From positions 16,610,506 to 16,674,505 of the forward strand of contig OZ007571.1 of assembly GCA_963931925.1 (NCBI GenBank): a stretch of 64,000 nt of DNA, read 5' to 3'. Below, piece by piece: positions 44,301 through 49,198 of the stretch. The DNA comes from Onchidella celtica (Eukaryota > Mollusca > Gastropoda > Systellommatophora > Onchidiidae). How positions within the stretch are numbered: position 1 is the first letter of the stretch; each line of letters begins with the position of its first letter. A model generated the notes under the pieces. It was not told where the DNA came from, did not search any database, and saw only the letters and a program-made list of their open reading frames with translations. A program made the position numbers and the translations under genes.

Positions 44301-44970
44301 ATTTTTATATAATCCTACAACTTTATTTTTTGTGGAGAAAAAGTAAATAAAACAAAACTTTTTTATTATTTATTGCCATAATTGAAAAAAAGGGTAGGAC
44401 CCTCCCTAGAACCCCCTCTTCCATTATGTACACTTTTCATAATTATGCCGGGATAACACCCTCTCTCTGGGAGTATTTACTATATTGATGGCCTCCTCTT
44501 GTTACTCTCTTTTAGTAGTTTTACTGGGATGACAGTACGGGTTGGATTCTTCATTTTAAGTTGTGTCTGTTTAACTTTCAGGTCCACAGACATATTTAGT
44601 GAAAATGTTATTTTTTGTTATTTGTAGAAGGAAAAAGAACCAAAAAAGTGGGTTTGACAAAAATATTTACACGAAGTTCCTTTTTATGAAACAGTTAACA
44701 GCCACCACCCAGAGGGTCTGACGGTGTATCTGCCTGACAACATTTAAACTATGCACATTTACTAGTTTTTTTGTTTTGTTTAAATGTTTGGTTTTTGATT
44801 TCTTTCCAGATTCTGTTTCTACTGATCTGCCATCAGAGTTTGATGATCAAAGCTTGTCAGGAAGCACAGTAGATCTTATTCGTTCAGGCAGTGGTCGTAG
44901 TGCAACACAGCGCCATGACAATGGAGCAGTTGCCAAAGACAGTGGGATATCAAATGTATCTATTGTTTAA
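2132..44970 (+). CDS. ABCA1: ABCA1-like full-size ABC lipid transporter, 3' part, 31 exons (gene extent)
   Basis: ABCA1-type proteins are plasma-membrane floppases that export phospholipid and sterol to acceptors such as apolipoproteins. The joined exons give about 1470 residues (counted from the first full codon in the window): NBD1 with Walker [10 protein letters not shown] (50-58), Q-loop Q97, LSGGM (149-153), Walker B VILDE (170-174) and H-loop H205; linker to about 520; TM7 (523-543); extracellular domain 2 to about 745; TM8-12; NBD2 with Walker [10 protein letters not shown] (1106-1114), Q1153, YSGGN (1205-1209), E1230 and H1262; VFINFA (1376-1381); C-terminus SIV. All catalytic residues are present in both NBDs. 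The phases of all 31 exons chain without a stop. The N-terminal ~900 residues expected for the family are upstream of the window. ABCA4 or ABCA7 cannot be separated from ABCA1 without a tree; an invertebrate pro-orthologue is likely. Confidence 0.93.
3543..3674 (+). CDS. ABCA1: ABCA1-like exon 2: NBD1 Q-loop
   Basis: Acceptor TTTGCAG, donor GTAAGT. It encodes [18 protein letters not shown] then [13 protein letters not shown], with the Q-loop glutamine at residue 97. Phase 2 in and out. Confidence 0.95.
4165..4304 (+). CDS. ABCA1: ABCA1-like exon 3: NBD1 helical subdomain
   Basis: Acceptor ATTTCAG. It encodes [16 protein letters not shown], an ABCA hallmark, and ends inside the signature LSGG at TCA-G, before donor GTGGAG. 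The signature is completed by the next exon. Confidence 0.95.
5016..5153 (+). CDS. ABCA1: ABCA1-like exon 4: NBD1 signature and Walker B
   Basis: Acceptor TTCAACAG, donor GTAAAA. It completes [18 protein letters not shown] and encodes Walker B and D-loop [16 protein letters not shown]. The catalytic glutamate is present. Confidence 0.95.
5457..6191. mobile_element. piggyBac-like MITE 1 (TTAA-flanked, intron 4)
   Basis: It is bounded by TTAA at 5453-5456 and 6192-6195. The ends are imperfect inverted repeats: TCCTTTCGTGTTT on the left and CCCTTTCACGTTT read inward from the right. TTAA target duplication with CCCTTT-type ends is characteristic of the piggyBac superfamily. No transposase ORF was seen. 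Confidence 0.7.
6378..6649 (+). CDS. ABCA1: ABCA1-like exon 5: NBD1 H-loop and start of linker
   Basis: Acceptor ACTTCAG, donor GTGAGG, ends in phase 0. It encodes [20 protein letters not shown] with the switch histidine, then [18 protein letters not shown] and a Ser-rich segment leading into the regulatory linker. Confidence 0.95.
7243..7284 (+). CDS. ABCA1: Possible 42-nt cassette exon, linker region
   Basis: The acceptor is ATTTTTTTAG and the donor GTAGAT. It is phase 0 on both sides, so it can be included between exons 5 and 6 without changing frame. It would add 14 residues ([14 protein letters not shown]) to the linker. Use in transcripts is unproven. Confidence 0.4.
7930..8568 (-). 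mobile_element. piggyBac-like element 2 with decayed transposase N-terminus (intron 5)
   Basis: It is flanked by TTAA at 7926-7929 and 8569-8572. The terminal inverted repeats are CACTATTCCTCCCGCG and, from the right, CACATTCCCTCCCGCG (13 of 16 match). The minus strand carries a broken Asp/Glu/Ser-rich stretch ([16 protein letters not shown], then a stop, then [12 protein letters not shown]), which resembles the acidic N-terminal region of piggyBac transposases. It is a non-autonomous relic. Confidence 0.75.
10558..10675 (+). CDS. ABCA1: ABCA1-like exon 6: acidic and proline-rich linker
   Basis: Acceptor TTATCTTCAG, phase 0, which matches exon 5 directly. It encodes [34 protein letters not shown] and ends CTG TCA G before GTATCT. 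A second upstream acceptor (10397) opens the same frame but would need a phase-1 donor that I could not find. Confidence 0.82.
11201..11409 (+). CDS. ABCA1: ABCA1-like exon 7: regulatory domain after NBD1
   Basis: Acceptor TGTTTGCAG, donor GTAAGA. It encodes [20 protein letters not shown], a block matching the family's I(R/K)KHVPEAxL element, and ends with [15 protein letters not shown], near-invariant in ABCA1/A4/A7. Confidence 0.95.
11826..11910 (+). CDS. ABCA1: ABCA1-like exon 8: VFLKVAE linker
   Basis: Acceptor TATTTTCAG, donor GTAAGT. It encodes [20 protein letters not shown] and continues through the SLEE(V/I)FLKVAE motif begun in exon 7. Phase 0 in, phase 1 out. Confidence 0.93.
12432..12560 (+). 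CDS. ABCA1: ABCA1-like exon 9: basic linker segment
   Basis: Acceptor TTAAAACAG, donor GTAGGT. It encodes a Lys/Arg-rich stretch ([16 protein letters not shown]) followed by Ser/Thr/Asp-rich residues. This matches in position the phosphorylatable linker of family members, with little sequence identity. Phase 1 in and out. Confidence 0.85.
12703..12989. mobile_element. hAT-like MITE (intron 9)
   Basis: It starts CAGTGTTTTTCAAAGTATGG and ends GGCTGAGAAACACTG, i.e. inward ends CAGTGTTTTTCA and CAGTGTTTCTCA, typical of hAT (Charlie-like) termini. The flanking 8-mers TTCTCATA and TTGTAAAA match at 5 of 8 bases, a decayed 8-bp target duplication. It contains an A-tract of about 18 bases. Confidence 0.6.
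13805..13825 (+). CDS. ABCA1: Possible 21-nt microexon
   Basis: A strong acceptor (TTCTTTTCCTTCCCATAG) and a donor GTAATT bracket 21 nt. Phase is 1 in and 1 out, exactly that of the intron between exons 9 and 10, so it would add seven residues (about AKLPKTY) in frame. Unproven; it would be optional. Confidence 0.4.
13826..18364 (+). other. ABCA1: Remainder of intron 9
   Basis: AT-rich intron. It holds an inverted-repeat element around 16976-17358 and a pyrimidine tract near 16500. Open frames on both strands (e.g. 15639-15923 minus, 14192-14527 minus) show no recognisable motif. Confidence 0.75.
16976..17358. repeat. Inverted-repeat (fold-back) relic in intron 9
   Basis: The arm AATTTTTAAAATCGGATGAT at about 16976-17012 recurs inverted at about 17322-17358 as CCATAACTTC...ATCCGATTTTAAAAATT. 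The arms are ~37 bp, imperfect, with a ~310-bp AT-rich spacer. The element ends and target duplication are not clear. Confidence 0.5.
18365..18528 (+). CDS. ABCA1: ABCA1-like exon 10: end of linker, elbow into TM7
   Basis: It encodes [16 protein letters not shown], then [19 protein letters not shown] and [10 protein letters not shown], matching the family pattern (V-GWKL--QQFxALLxKRx--xRRS+KGF) before TM7. Donor GTATGT, phase 0. An alternative acceptor at 18272 (after a run of T) is in the same phase and would add 31 residues, several hydrophobic. Confidence 0.92.
18579..18909 (+). mobile_element. SINE-like hairpin element, copy 2 (interrupted)
   Basis: It starts CAAAATGTGGCGAAAGG and ends with CCCATAGATTTTCTGTGGG plus a T-rich tail. 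It is flanked by 16-bp direct repeats ATTCTTCATTCACT(G/A)T at 18563-18578 and 18910-18925. The middle of the hairpin (about 18680-18820) is replaced by unrelated sequence, so only the outer stem remains. Confidence 0.72.
19368..19510 (+). CDS. ABCA1: ABCA1-like exon 11: TM7 and start of extracellular domain 2
   Basis: Acceptor TTTTGACAG, donor GTGAAT. It encodes the TM7 helix [20 protein letters not shown] and then [10 protein letters not shown], which is conserved at the TM7-ECD2 boundary. Phase 0 in, 2 out. Confidence 0.95.
20042..20146 (+). CDS. ABCA1: ABCA1-like exon 12: extracellular domain 2
   Basis: Acceptor TTATTTTAG, donor GTAAGT. It encodes [19 protein letters not shown] and YGYRCMNSS, with one cysteine and an N-glycosylation sequon (NSS). 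Phase 2 in and out. Confidence 0.92.
20676..21080 (+). mobile_element. Non-autonomous Helitron A (intron 12)
   Basis: The 3' end is GGGCAATGCCC hairpin, TAGGTCAG, CTAG, followed by host T. This is the Helitron layout: hairpin, ~8-12 nt, CTRR. The proposed 5' end is TCTATTATATATTTC after host A (20675), like the start of Helitron B. The 5' end is less certain than the 3' end. Confidence 0.6.
21325..21434 (+). CDS. ABCA1: ABCA1-like exon 13: Cys-rich part of ECD2
   Basis: A long T-run acceptor and donor GTCAGT. It encodes [13 protein letters not shown] and [15 protein letters not shown]. The CxC...C pattern matches the ECD2 cysteines that in ABCA1 form intra- and inter-domain disulfides. Confidence 0.93.
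21794..21914 (+). CDS. ABCA1: ABCA1-like exon 14: extracellular domain 2
   Basis: Acceptor ACAATTAG, donor GTAGGA. It encodes [13 protein letters not shown] and [20 protein letters not shown]. It corresponds to the family block LTGRNISDYLVKTY, with a sequon (NAT). Confidence 0.94.
22331..22517 (+). CDS. ABCA1: ABCA1-like exon 15: extracellular domain 2
   Basis: Acceptor CTATTTCAG, donor GTAAGA. It encodes RYGGYSLG, the ABCA1-type ECD2 motif, then a helical stretch with sequons NAS and NES, ending TQDNVK. Phase 0 out. Confidence 0.94.
22929..23098 (+). CDS. ABCA1: ABCA1-like exon 16: end of ECD2
   Basis: Acceptor TTGGCCAG, donor GTAAGT. It encodes [20 protein letters not shown] and [14 protein letters not shown]. 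Both blocks are strongly conserved in ABCA1/A4/A7. Confidence 0.95.
23501..23678 (+). CDS. ABCA1: ABCA1-like exon 17: TM8
   Basis: Acceptor TTCTGCAG, donor GTGAGT. It encodes [20 protein letters not shown] (TM8), then [18 protein letters not shown] (intracellular coupling segment) and [10 protein letters not shown] (start of TM9). Confidence 0.96.
24528..24643 (+). CDS. ABCA1: ABCA1-like exon 18: TM9-TM10
   Basis: Acceptor TTTCCATAG, donor GTGAGG. It encodes [20 protein letters not shown] and [12 protein letters not shown], two membrane helices. Phase 0 in, 2 out. Confidence 0.95.
25191..25341 (+). CDS. ABCA1: ABCA1-like exon 19: TM10-TM11
   Basis: Acceptor CTATTTCAG, donor GTAAGT. It completes [12 protein letters not shown], which is invariant in the subfamily, and encodes [20 protein letters not shown]. 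Confidence 0.96.
25484..25632 (+). repeat. Tandem duplication, two units of about 75 bp
   Basis: Units start at 25484 and 25560. Both contain CTTACAT, GGTAACAACATCTATTGTTG and CCTACTA...CCATTAGTA. A partial third unit (CTTACCACAATAACG) follows. It lies within intron 19. Confidence 0.7.
26133..26256 (+). CDS. ABCA1: ABCA1-like exon 20: re-entrant/TM11 region
   Basis: Acceptor TTTCTAG, donor GTAAGA. It encodes [20 protein letters not shown] and LGRGLIDMA, the [18 protein letters not shown] block of the subfamily. Phase 0 in, 1 out. Confidence 0.95.
26619..26861. mobile_element. piggyBac-like MITE 3 (TTAA-flanked, intron 20)
   Basis: TTAA lies at 26615-26618 and 26862-26865. The inverted ends are CACTTCACTGCCTGACG and, from the right, TACTTTACTGCCTGAGG (14 of 17 match). 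It is 243 bp long with no coding capacity. Confidence 0.78.
27218..27347 (+). CDS. ABCA1: ABCA1-like exon 21: TM12
   Basis: Acceptor TTTCCTCAG, donor GTAAGT. It encodes [20 protein letters not shown] and [15 protein letters not shown], i.e. the WDLVGRNLFAM motif and the last membrane helix. Confidence 0.95.
27942..28065 (+). CDS. ABCA1: ABCA1-like exon 22: lead-in to NBD2
   Basis: Acceptor TTTGCCAG, donor GTATTC. It encodes [20 protein letters not shown], the DxDVxxER-RVL segment that precedes NBD2, and RLEGLTK. Confidence 0.94.
28488..28669 (+). CDS. ABCA1: ABCA1-like exon 23: NBD2 Walker A
   Basis: Acceptor CTTGACCAG, donor GTATGT. It encodes [20 protein letters not shown], Walker [18 protein letters not shown] with K1112, and EGDAYIN. 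Confidence 0.96.
28720..29130. mobile_element. PIF/Harbinger-like MITE (intron 23)
   Basis: It is 411 bp with ~60-bp imperfect terminal inverted repeats (GGCCCAGCTTGCAC...ACATCATGAC and, from the right, GCCCCTGCTTGCAC...ACATCATGAC). TAA flanks both sides (28717-28719, 29131-29133). A 3-bp TWA duplication with GG-start ends is the PIF/Harbinger signature. No transposase remains. Confidence 0.7.
29145..29361 (+). mobile_element. SINE-like hairpin element, copy 3 (best preserved)
   Basis: It is flanked by a perfect 16-bp direct repeat GCTAAGTTTTCATGGC (29129-29144, 29362-29377). Two ~58-nt arms, from CAAAATATGGCAAAAAGAAA to AAGAAATAATAC, are inverted against each other and form a long hairpin. 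A second short hairpin ends it (CCCCACAG...CTGTGG) with a T-rich tail. No A/B box. Confidence 0.78.
29787..29928 (+). CDS. ABCA1: ABCA1-like exon 24: NBD2 Q-loop
   Basis: Acceptor CTTGTAG, donor GTGAGT. It encodes [20 protein letters not shown] with Q1153, then EFYARVRGI. Confidence 0.96.
30521..30655 (+). CDS. ABCA1: ABCA1-like exon 25: NBD2 signature
   Basis: Acceptor GCTGTGTAG, donor GTAAGC. It encodes [20 protein letters not shown] and the Walker B strand IIFL. Phase 0 on both sides, 45 codons. Confidence 0.97.
31421..31524 (+). CDS. ABCA1: ABCA1-like exon 26: NBD2 Walker B and H-loop
   Basis: Acceptor TTGCCTACAG, donor GTTGGC. It starts with [17 protein letters not shown] (catalytic E1230) and ends SVILTSH with switch histidine H1262. 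Confidence 0.96.
31876..31968 (+). CDS. ABCA1: ABCA1-like exon 27: NBD2 C-lobe
   Basis: Acceptor TTATTTCAG, donor GTATTC. It encodes [20 protein letters not shown] and [12 protein letters not shown], conserved after the H-loop. Confidence 0.96.
32314..32345 (+). repeat. Poly-C tract and short (CA)n
   Basis: About 18 C residues followed by a short ACACAC run, in intron 27. Length is likely variable and assembly-sensitive. Confidence 0.9.
32560..32880 (+). repeat. Tandem duplication carrying a second, decayed 3' splice site
   Basis: Two ~150-bp units precede and include the start of exon 28. Each has a GAATTCT(T/C)A(G/A)TTTG(T/A) block and an AAAGGC..CATTTG.T.TCTTGTTTCAG(G/A)TTTGG block (about 32701-32745 and 32840-32875). 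The first copy leads into non-coding sequence. Confidence 0.65.
32869..32998 (+). CDS. ABCA1: ABCA1-like exon 28: after NBD2
   Basis: Acceptor CTTGTTTCAG, donor GTGAGT. It encodes [12 protein letters not shown], then [20 protein letters not shown], the FGDGYTIxxR motif and the C-terminal regulatory fold. A decayed duplicate of this acceptor lies at about 32729. Confidence 0.95.
33289..33402 (+). CDS. ABCA1: ABCA1-like exon 29: C-terminal regulatory domain
   Basis: Acceptor GTTTACAG, donor GTAAGT. It encodes [14 protein letters not shown], then [13 protein letters not shown], matching the family's L..IF......[14 protein letters not shown]. Confidence 0.96.
34281..34407 (+). CDS. ABCA1: ABCA1-like exon 30: VFINFA motif and acidic tail
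   Basis: Acceptor TTTCACTAG, donor GTAGGT. It encodes [13 protein letters not shown], equivalent to the VFVNFA motif needed for ABCA1 lipid export, followed by an Asp/Glu/Asn-rich tail ([13 protein letters not shown]). Phase 1 out. Confidence 0.95.
35884..36275. mobile_element. piggyBac-like MITE 4 (TTAA-flanked, last intron)
   Basis: TTAA lies at 35880-35883 and 36276-36279. The inverted ends are CCCTATTTAAATC and, from the right, CCCTATTTTAATC (12 of 13 match). It is 392 bp with no coding capacity. Confidence 0.78.
37910..38110 (+). repeat. Degenerate (ATAA)n-rich microsatellite
   Basis: Several runs of AATAAATAAATA with interruptions over about 200 bp. It yields long but spurious Tyr/Ile/Phe/Leu-rich open frames on the minus strand. 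Confidence 0.85.
38700..43600 (-). mobile_element. Decayed Tx1/L1-type LINE, antisense in last intron
   Basis: Fragments appear in the expected minus-strand order. They are ORF1-like pieces (about 43500-42600); endonuclease (41971-41678, [13 protein letters not shown]; 41708-41376, CRLDYIFVD); RT (41335-40826, [19 protein letters not shown]; 40389-40015, [11 protein letters not shown] and [10 protein letters not shown]); and C-terminal pieces to about 38700, including a Cys/His segment. Frameshifts and stops separate them, so it is dead. Motif order and LxxLKNxSxPGxDGL-type RT point to Tx1/L1. Confidence 0.85.
44331..44474 (+). repeat. Dispersed direct repeat, copy 1
   Basis: It runs from TGTGGAGAAAAAGTAAATAA to CCCTCTCTCTGGGAGT and includes AATAAA at 44346-44351. 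A second copy lies at 46139-46264 in the same orientation, so the pair brackets the last coding exon. The second copy lacks about 18 nt of the C-rich middle. Confidence 0.85.
44810..44970 (+). CDS. ABCA1: ABCA1-like exon 31: C-terminus, stop and PDZ-type ligand
   Basis: Acceptor GATTTCTTTCCAG, phase 1. It encodes [20 protein letters not shown], then a Ser/Gly-rich tail ending GISNVSIV and TAA (44968-44970). The last three residues SIV fit the class I PDZ ligand S/T-x-hydrophobic. Human ABCA1 also ends in such a motif. A weak internal donor (GTATCT at 44956) could instead splice to 48953. Confidence 0.85.
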
Positions 44971-46138
44971 TTTTTACTTTTTTACATGTTAGTTTTTTGT
45001 TGTTCATTCTCTGCTTCATATAATTGGATACTTTGACGTTAGTCCATGCACTCACTTAGTAAGTAGCTTCCAGATCTATACCTATTACACATTTGTTATG
45101 TATTTCCACAATTGTTACCAGTGAGCTCGACCAGATCAGACCTGAGACATAATGCCTTCCATCTGATATATTATAAATTGCATCCATGCAGGCTTGTAGA
45201 CCTTTTATAGACGTTTTCAGAGAGGTAACTTCTAATCAAGTTTTACCTTGGTAAACATTGTCTTTTTCTCAATATCATTTTGGGCCATTGATCAATTAAA
45301 CTGGATGTTTACAGATATAAAAATAGAAAGTATGAAACATGTTTTATAACATTATAATTTCATCCTTTCTGTATGCACAGTCTACTCTTTTATAAAGCGT
45401 TAAACATATGGGAGGGCTTATTTTGAATGTGTTTATGAAGTATGGAATACTTTTGCCCTTTTATATTCAGGTCTGATTAGAGTAACTTTTGATTTGCCAG
45501 ACTGCCTCTGTTGGCTCCGGTGCCCATCTTTATTGCCTCTTTCCTGGCTTGCAGCTGCTGCCCACCTGTCCTTTGCTCCTCCAAACACTCCGCAGTTTTC
45601 TGCTATGTCCATCCTTTCACCCAGTCTTTATTCTTCATTCTAGTATGTCCCTATACATGTTTCTTTAGCCCACACTGTTGAATGTGTCAAACTGTGTCAG
45701 CCAGTGTGTGCCAATTAAAACAAAAAGAAAAACATTTCCCCAGCCCAATTACAACCGTTTTTTACTGCAGTGGTGAAAAATTAGAACAAACTTATGTTTG
45801 AGGTGTGTGTCTTTCACTGTTGCTCATACATATCTTGTACAGGATGTTTTCTATTGATCACAATGAACTGTGATAGCTTGATAAACTTATATTGCTCATT
45901 TGAGATAAACTTTATCGTATGTCTTTGTTAAATGCACATTGTAACATACAGCTTTTATTGTTTGCGATGTATTTCACACACTGGCACAAGCAACTACAAA
46001 CTTGTAGCTTTTCTGTACACCATGATAGACCATTGCGTATTGAATCCCAATGTTCTGTGTCAAGTCTAGGAACATTCAGCTGTTTCCCTTACAAGTTATG
46101 GCAATTAATCTAAATAGAAAACACTCAATGACTTTTTT

Positions 46139-46264
46139 GTTGAGAAAAAGTAAATAAAACAAAACTTTTTTATTATTTATTGCCATAATCGAAAAAAAGG
46201 GTAGGATCCTCCCATTATGTACACTTTTCATAATTATGCCGGGATAACACCCTCTCTCTGGGAG
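46139..46264 (+). repeat. Dispersed direct repeat, copy 2
   Basis: Homologous to 44331-44474. It contains AATAAA at 46153-46158 followed by a T-rich stretch, so it could act as a poly(A) signal 1.2 kb after the stop codon. Confidence 0.85.
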
Positions 46265-48952
46265 TCCCTTTTGCCTGTATACCATGTGAACTGAGTTTGT
46301 GAACCGGTATTCAGCCTTCTTTATCATTACTAGAATATTGTTACATGTCTTGTGTAGCCTTGAAGATTAGAACAAATTTATGTGACATTGCAAAGATGAA
46401 TTTGAGGAAGCAGATCTGTCCTTTTCACCACATACTAGTTGATACATTGAAGTAGGTAAGTTGTCATTTGGTTATTCACTTAACCTCTTTGATACAAGGA
46501 TTGCCATTAGTATGGATGTGAAAAGTGTTAGTCAGTAAATGCAGTTAAATATGGATTGATTCATGAAACTTGGATACTTTGTTTGAAGCGGAAAGTACAT
46601 GTAGGACAAAAATTCAATATTTTATATATTTATATTTTAATTGTGGTTCTTGTTCAAAAGTGAATGTTTGATTACTTCATGAATGGTGTGCAGGGCACTC
46701 ACCGGCAGTGTAGATTTAGGGAGGTCTGGAGGGGGGGGGGGGGGGGTTGTGGTGGTAGATTAGGAGCATGGTAAGTAATAGCGGTATCAATTACACTACA
46801 GTACAGGACAAAAAAAATATGTTCGTGATTGCCATGGCTTTCCTGCTGTGATGTTCAATATCCATTCTCATGCTGTATAATGTTTGTTGCACTCTGCTTC
46901 TCCTTCTTCATGAGCTCTTGTTGTTATGTAATATTAGTAGAACAATTACTTCAGCTATGTTTCTTTTCTATGAGCTTATTGTAGAGGTGGTTAGTTAACT
47001 CTGGGAACAGATTTTGTTTCTGATATCCTGAAAGTACTAACCAGCCAAAAACATGTCAAATGTTCATATAGCTACTTCAACTTGAACTTAGAAGATAAAG
47101 AGTCAGCATTAAAACTTGAATGTTTTTCATGGCATGCACAGATGAGAAATTATATTGAATTTATTGCATTTTGTAGCATTTCCTTGGCAATAAGTACACC
47201 ATGTTTTAGATTTAGAATTAGTAGTGCAAAATTAATAGGTATTGGAGAGAAGCAGTAATTTCCTACAGATTAAATGGGTTAAACCAAAGCCTTTGAAAGT
47301 TCAGGTATTTAAATCAAAGATTATTGTCCATCTACTACAAACACCATAACAAACACAATATATATGTTTTGAAACCACTATATTATTGTTTTTTCTTGGC
47401 ATAATATAACATTGTGTATAACAATGAATTAGATAATTATGATGGAGAGGATTCCCAAATACATGTACTTATTCATGACAGACAGCAGTGTTGTATGTCT
47501 GGAACTGAATTTTACTGAATACATTTTAATGTTGTATGTGCATCTTTTGGGCAGAGAAGGAAAAAATCTACTTTGAGGCAAGTGCAAGGCCAAGCTACTT
47601 CGCTAGACAAAGAATGACAGGACCTTTACATCAGTAAATACATGTACTAGCAAAATTTGTTGGTTGCAGCTGTGTCAAAGTCAGTTTTAGACAATTGGGA
47701 GTGTTATAAGACTTTCCCCTAACTTCCCGAGATCTCCAACTAAGACTTTGATATCACAGCCTGTACTGTCACCAACGCCATCTTAAATGTAGCTCTGTGT
47801 TGCAGTGGTCTTAATGTTTGCCAGCCAGCAATGCAACACTTGAAAGACAGTAATTCTCGTTATTACAGATTTAGTTTTTGTTGTCTTGTGACCGAAGTGG
47901 TGTAGTATCATCAAGTTGTGTCATGAAGTAGTTGACTGAGCATTGCCTTGTTGTATCTCCTTGTATTAAATTTGTGATTGAAGTTGTCATCTCCGACGTA
48001 CTCTGATCCTTTGGTTTGATTGACAAGCAGTCGTGCTAGTTATATTTCACAGGGGAGCAGTTGACTCATCGCTGTACCTCCCAATACACTTTCTGAACAC
48101 TGCAACTGCTACAACACTCATTTCATGTTTTGTGTTAGATCTACGTATGTTGAAAATCAGTTTCAGAATTTAAAAAAAATTTTTTTTATAGTGGCAGCCT
48201 TAAAGTCAATAAGATTCTTCTTTGTGAAATGCCCTTTCATGTATTTCATTCTCATTATGTGCAGTACGATACCAAAGGTCATATCTAGTAAATAGGTGAG
48301 AACAGATCCATTCGTTTGGAAATGCACATGGATGCAAAAGACACCAGTACATGTGCCATATATTCAGAAAAATGAGGACCACTCAAAAGTTTGAAATCAC
48401 CCCAAGAATCTCCTTTAATAAATTATATTTTTTTGGCTTTATTTCTTTCATAAAGCTTGAACATTTCATTTTATGAAATTTTGTTTAGTTGATATTTGTT
48501 TTTCTAAAGTTTGTAGTGTCAGTTGTGTGGCTTAGTGCATACAAGTCATAAGCATTCATTTACATTATAGGCTATTTAGAGTTGTCACTGGCATAAATGA
48601 CCCACCTAGCTGCATACTTTGTGTGTTTTTCTGCTGAACTATAATTGTTATTAATAGTCATATGGATCTTATTGCCAAAAAGGATAGGACCTTATCATTG
48701 GTTCACTGTGCAAGAGGTGATAATCGCCTTTTGTTTGAGAATGGAGATAATCTCTTCTTGCGCTGAATCAGTTATGACCAGTAATTATTCAGTGATTTCT
48801 TTGCTCATTCAAATAACATTTTTTTATGTATAGTGATCTTCATGGTCCTTAAAAGAACCTTAATTGTTTTGAACATTTTACATTATTTTCGTCACTTTGT
48901 ATATATAAGCCCTCGTATAAATTAATCAATCGTTTGTCATGCTTCATTTCAG

Positions 48953-48991
48953 AATGTGGACTGTTCCGAGATTGCGGCTGTAAAATTGTAA
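48953..48991 (+). CDS. ABCA1: Possible alternative terminal exon
   Basis: A good acceptor (CATGCTTCATTTCAG) leads in phase 0 into 12 codons (NVDCSEIAAVKL) and TAA. It would join to a phase-0 but weak donor at 44956 in exon 31. This would replace the last four residues (VSIV), removing the SIV motif. Unproven. Confidence 0.3.
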   Translation, partial: NVDCSEIAAVKL

Positions 48992-49192
48992 TGTACATTC
49001 TGTTACTTCAATTATTTATATTTACCCAAGCTACTGTTCTGAATATGTCACTACTCTACATTTAAAAAAGAGAAAAAAAACTAGAGCAAATACATAAATC
49101 AGTAAGTCAAACAACTTCTTATTATTTACAGATATTGTTTGGTAATATAATTGAAGTTAACATTGCAATATTAGTTTTTAGCATACATGTTA

Positions 49193-49198
49193 AATAAA
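49193..49198 (+). terminator. Candidate poly(A) signal AATAAA
   Basis: AATAAA 4.2 kb after the main stop codon and 0.2 kb after the possible alternative terminal exon. Other AATAAA hexamers lie at 46153 and 48417, so the true site is open. Confidence 0.35.

Larger units (their letters stand above)
34408..44809 (+). other. ABCA1: Last intron of the ABCA1-like gene (10.4 kb)
   Basis: The longest intron here. It holds a piggyBac-like MITE (35884-36275), an (ATAA)n-rich stretch (37910-38110), a decayed antisense Tx1-type LINE (about 38700-43600) and one copy of a repeat with an AATAAA (44331-44474). The 43634-43987 open frame shows no motif and is not called. Confidence 0.85.

Noticed and set aside
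48372-48400. CACTCAAAAGTTTGAAATCACC, Tc1-like terminal repeat
   Set aside because: The second end and the TA duplication were not found.
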